Source of the DNA: Helicobacter sp. TUL
GTDB lineage: Bacteria; Campylobacterota; Campylobacteria; Campylobacterales; Helicobacteraceae
Length of the DNA: 64,000 nt
Reading direction: 5' to 3'
Assembly: GCF_002287135.1 (NCBI RefSeq)
Contig: NZ_NESU01000001.1
Coordinates: forward strand, 150,428 to 214,427
Below are positions 61,602 through 64,000 of this stretch, piece after piece. Numbering within the stretch: the first letter of the stretch is position 1; each line of letters opens with the position of its first letter. Under the pieces are notes generated by a model, which was given only the letters and a program-made list of their open reading frames with translations, was not told the DNA's origin and did not search any database. The translations under genes were made by a program, and so were the position numbers.

Positions 61602-62969
61602 ATGTCTCTATCCACACGCACAAAAGATATGCTTCATACACTGCGATCTAGACTAGAGATTCCATCTTTTCAAGCATATCTTGATGTGTTGTGGGTGCGT
61701 TTTTCGCACCTTGTTGGCTTTTTGCCACCAAAGATTCAATCCCTGCTTTTTTATCTCCTTAGCAATGCGTTCTTAGCATTTATGTTTGCCCTACCAATCT
61801 ATGGTATATGGGCTTTTGAATCCTATCATTTGGATATGCCATACTTTTTGGGCAGTATCTTAGGAGCTTTAAGCTTTTATATATACTTGCGTATTCCCAA
61901 AACTCGGCGTTTTGGCTTTGGTTTTTTTGTGGGGATTTGGTGGTTTTGGTGGGTAGGACTAAGTTTTAGATTCATTGATCTTAGCTTTCTTGTCCCAATC
62001 ATTGCACTTGCTATTGCCCTTGTTTATGGCGTGATATTTTGGATCTTGCTTTTTTGTGAATGTCTGCCAGTGCGCCTTATAGGACTGCTTATTATGCCTT
62101 TTATTACGCCTTTTGGTTTTGATTGGCTCGTGCCTCAAGCGCTTCTTTCTTATAGTTATTTTGGGGTAGATTCACTGCATATATGCTTTCTTATCCTTGC
62201 TTTGTATGCCCTCATTCTCGCACACACAAAAAAGATATTGCCCATACTTGCTCTAAGCAGTATGCTTGCAATCGCTGCGCTAGATTTCCAAACATTTAGC
62301 ACCAAAGCATTGCCAACCTTTGCCAAAGACATTGAGCTAAGCGCTACACAAGTTCCACAGAATCTCAAATGGGATACACAAAACATATCCAATACGATCG
62401 CATACAATTTCGCACTTATCCAAAATGCTATCGCTGAAAAAAAATCGCTTATTATCCTTCCAGAAACCGCATTTCCATTTCTCCTACAAGATAGCACATA
62501 CATCTTTGAGTCCCTAAAGCAGTATTCCTTAGAAATTGCTATCATCACAGGATCAATCCACATACAAGGAGATAAAACCTACAATAGCACCTTTGTTTTT
62601 GACAATGGCTCATACCAACGCATAGACAAAAAGATTCTTGCGCCATTTGGAGAATATATCCCCTTGCCGCAATTTATAAAAAATCATTTTGCATTTATAG
62701 CAAATATGGAGTTTAGTCATGGCACAGATTTTGGCTATATTGATATATTTGGTGAGAAAATAAAAAACGCCATATGTTATGAAGCTACCTCAAGATCCTT
62801 ATATGCGGATTATCCTGAATTTGTTATCGCTACAAGTAATAATGCTTGGTTTGCACCAAGTATCCAACCAAGTCTCCAAAAAATGCTACTAAAATACTAT
62901 GCGCGACTCTATCAAAGCACGATCTTTCACAGCGCCAATATGAGTGAAAGCGCGATCATCACTCCATAA
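61602..62969 (+). CDS. lnt: Apolipoprotein N-acyltransferase Lnt (short C-terminus)
   Basis: A 455-residue inner-membrane enzyme that adds the third acyl chain to lipoproteins. About six helices fill residues 45-235. The nitrilase-type catalytic domain follows, with the triad Glu in LIILPETAFPFL, Lys in YQRIDKKILAPFGEYIPL and Cys in KIKNAICYEAT, plus SNNAWFAPS. The protein stops right after SANMSESAIITP, where longer Lnt proteins continue with the last strand and final membrane helix. Shorter forms are known in Helicobacter, so this is probably natural. It starts 15 bases after gatB and is convergent with flgF. Confidence 0.88.
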   Translation: MSLSTRTKDMLHTLRSRLEIPSFQAYLDVLWVRFSHLVGFLPPKIQSLLFYLLSNAFLAFMFALPIYGIWAFESYHLDMPYFLGSILGALSFYIYLRIPKTRRFGFGFFVGIWWFWWVGLSFRFIDLSFLVPIIALAIALVYGVIFWILLFCECLPVRLIGLLIMPFITPFGFDWLVPQALLSYSYFGVDSLHICFLILALYALILAHTKKILPILALSSMLAIAALDFQTFSTKALPTFAKDIELSATQVPQNLKWDTQNISNTIAYNFALIQNAIAEKKSLIILPETAFPFLLQDSTYIFESLKQYSLEIAIITGSIHIQGDKTYNSTFVFDNGSYQRIDKKILAPFGEYIPLPQFIKNHFAFIANMEFSHGTDFGYIDIFGEKIKNAICYEATSRSLYADYPEFVIATSNNAWFAPSIQPSLQKMLLKYYARLYQSTIFHSANMSESAIITP

Positions 62970-62986
62970 AAATACCTAAGATTCTC

Positions 62987-63820
62987 TTATGCACGCACAG
63001 CTAGTTTTGTAATAGCCTCGCTATTAAGATCGTCCATATGAGATTTCATAACCTTTTGATACATATCTACAAGTCGGTTTGTTTCTATAAGCGCACTCAT
63101 TTCTAGCACCGCATTAACATTGCTTTTTTCTACAAAACCCTGCATAACAATCGTGCGATTTCGTAAATCTCGGCGTTCATCTAGTCTATCTTGTGGAAAT
63201 TCATAGAGATTTTTACCCACTTTTTTAAGATACCGCGGATTCTCAAATCCCACCACCGCCAAAGAACCTATCGGCGCGATTTCACCTATGGCATCATTAT
63301 TTATATCGCGCGTATATATATTGCCACTAGGATCAACCTCGACATGCAATCCTTGGGCAATTGTGATACCACCGCCACTATCAAGCCCTGCTCTAGAAAG
63401 CACAGCAAAACCCTCTTTGGTAACCAAAGCGCCATCTGCATTCAGTGTAAAACTTCCATCGCGTGTGTATCGCACGCCCTCTGGAGTCATTACAGCAAAA
63501 AACGCATTAGAATCTTGCAAGGCAAAGTCAAGTGGATTTTCTGTCTGTGCCATAGAGCCTACGCTCCTATCGGTGTATTCCTCGCTGATGATGGGCACTC
63601 GATCCAGCGATCGATTGAGGAATTTCGCCGCTTCACGCGTGTGGTTGTGGATAGGTAACTCGTGCTTGTGTGTCTGATAAAGCCGTAGATAATCGCCTAT
63701 CACGACATCATCGCGTTTGAATCCATTGGTATTGAGATTGGCAAGGTTATTTGAGATGAGATCAAGGCGGCTAAATTGTGTCACCATACCACCAGTTGTA
63801 TTATAAAAACCACTTTGCAT
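62987..63820 (-). CDS. flgF: Flagellar proximal rod protein FlgF
   Basis: A 277-residue rod protein. MQSGFYNTTGGMVTQFSRLD LISNNLANLNTNGFKRDDVV is the FlgF/FlgG-type start; the C-terminal helix is IETNRLVDMYQKVMKSHMDDLN. It lacks the long Gly-Gln-Arg-Ala-Tyr end of FlgG and starts with the FlgF pattern, hence FlgF (H. pylori HP1092 type). The frame is open to 63916, but the ATG at 63820 with GGAG eight bases upstream is right; the extension would only add a hydrophobic leader. The last 180 bases of the window upstream hold no clear promoter. Confidence 0.88.
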   Translation of the reverse strand: MQSGFYNTTGGMVTQFSRLDLISNNLANLNTNGFKRDDVVIGDYLRLYQTHKHELPIHNHTREAAKFLNRSLDRVPIISEEYTDRSVGSMAQTENPLDFALQDSNAFFAVMTPEGVRYTRDGSFTLNADGALVTKEGFAVLSRAGLDSGGGITIAQGLHVEVDPSGNIYTRDINNDAIGEIAPIGSLAVVGFENPRYLKKVGKNLYEFPQDRLDERRDLRNRTIVMQGFVEKSNVNAVLEMSALIETNRLVDMYQKVMKSHMDDLNSEAITKLAVRA

Positions 63821-64000
63821 ATTTTTTAGCTCCAAATCAATAAGTGCATACACCACAAAAACAAAAAATATTCCACAACAACACATAGGTATATAAAGAC
63901 ATAGATTTACAAACAAAATATGTCTTTTGTTATCTATTTTGTAATCTTATGACAAATATTTTATAAAAGTTGGTCATAAACTCATAAATTTTAAGTCGTT

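Noticed and set aside
1..64000. CRISPR arrays, insertion sequences, prophage, rRNA
   Set aside because: No regularly spaced repeats, transposase or phage genes and no rRNA sequence were seen on either strand.

Overview
The window is a gene-dense, AT-rich piece of a flagellated Epsilonproteobacterium, almost certainly a Helicobacter (or very close relative). Three gene orders match what I recall of H. pylori. They are rodA / rluD-like / FnIII lipoprotein / trmB / ftsE / ftsX / M23-like / flaG / fliD / fliS / fliT, then fliK / flgD / flgE, and the hotdog-thioesterase / cmoB pair. The sigma-54 and sigma-28 promoter types also fit, as does the CcoI-type P-ATPase. A complete bioF-bioG-bioC set and the long tripartite efflux operon are compatible with a non-pylori species. 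That is inference; no rRNA is present to settle it.

Layout. 1-5.8 kb: dnaX (cut by the window edge), a TRIC/UPF0126 channel, flgG under a sigma-54 promoter, a globin broken by one missing base, and a reverse-strand operon (unknown MurF-N-like protein, cmoB, hotdog thioesterase). 5.9-13.5 kb: a forward housekeeping run rnc-aroC-gltX-rbfA-rimP-ribD-trmN-like-kefB-like, with several start/stop overlaps. 13.6-16.5 kb: motA-motB and a ThiF-like/MBL pair on the reverse strand. 16.6-20.4 kb: BatD-like-bioF-bioG-bioC, all overlapping. 20.4-22.4 kb: the main accessory island, a decayed two-copy module of membrane protein/lipoprotein plus truncated start of a second ORF, and a small lipoprotein whose promoter carries a G9 tract. 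22.4-26.4 kb: reverse operon of a solitary adenine methylase, acyltransferase, uppS and prfB. 26.5-34.2 kb: ccoI, then sigma-54-driven fliK (frameshifted)-flgD-flgE. 34.2-38.6 kb: MFS-HlyD-TolC efflux operon. 38.6-43 kb: catalase-like periplasmic protein, marC, yedE-tusA-like pair, SLT-like protein. 43-49.5 kb: glyS, D-lactate dehydrogenase-like flavoprotein, rsmH, FtsL-like. 49.5-60.1 kb: tRNA-Met overlapping the end of rodA, then the rluD-to-fliT block with FtsEX/EnvC-like division genes and the sigma-28 filament-cap operon. 60.1-64 kb: gatB, lnt, and flgF on the reverse strand.

How parts work together. Flagellar assembly is represented by rod (flgF, flgG), hook (flgD, flgE, fliK), cap and chaperones (flaG, fliD, fliS, fliT) and stator (motA, motB), with promoters readable for two sigma classes. 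Cell-wall and division functions are represented by rodA, ftsE, ftsX, an EnvC-like protein, uppS, rsmH and an FtsL-like protein. Translation genes are rbfA, rimP, gltX, glyS, gatB, prfB, trmB, cmoB and rsmH.

The most unusual signals are the decayed module array at 20.4-21.8 kb, the G9 promoter at 21.98 kb, three carbohydrate-binding-module-like repeats inside the hook protein, single-base frameshifts in globin, fliK and a lipoprotein, and rodA taking its stop codon from a tRNA anticodon loop. No CRISPR array, insertion sequence or prophage was seen.
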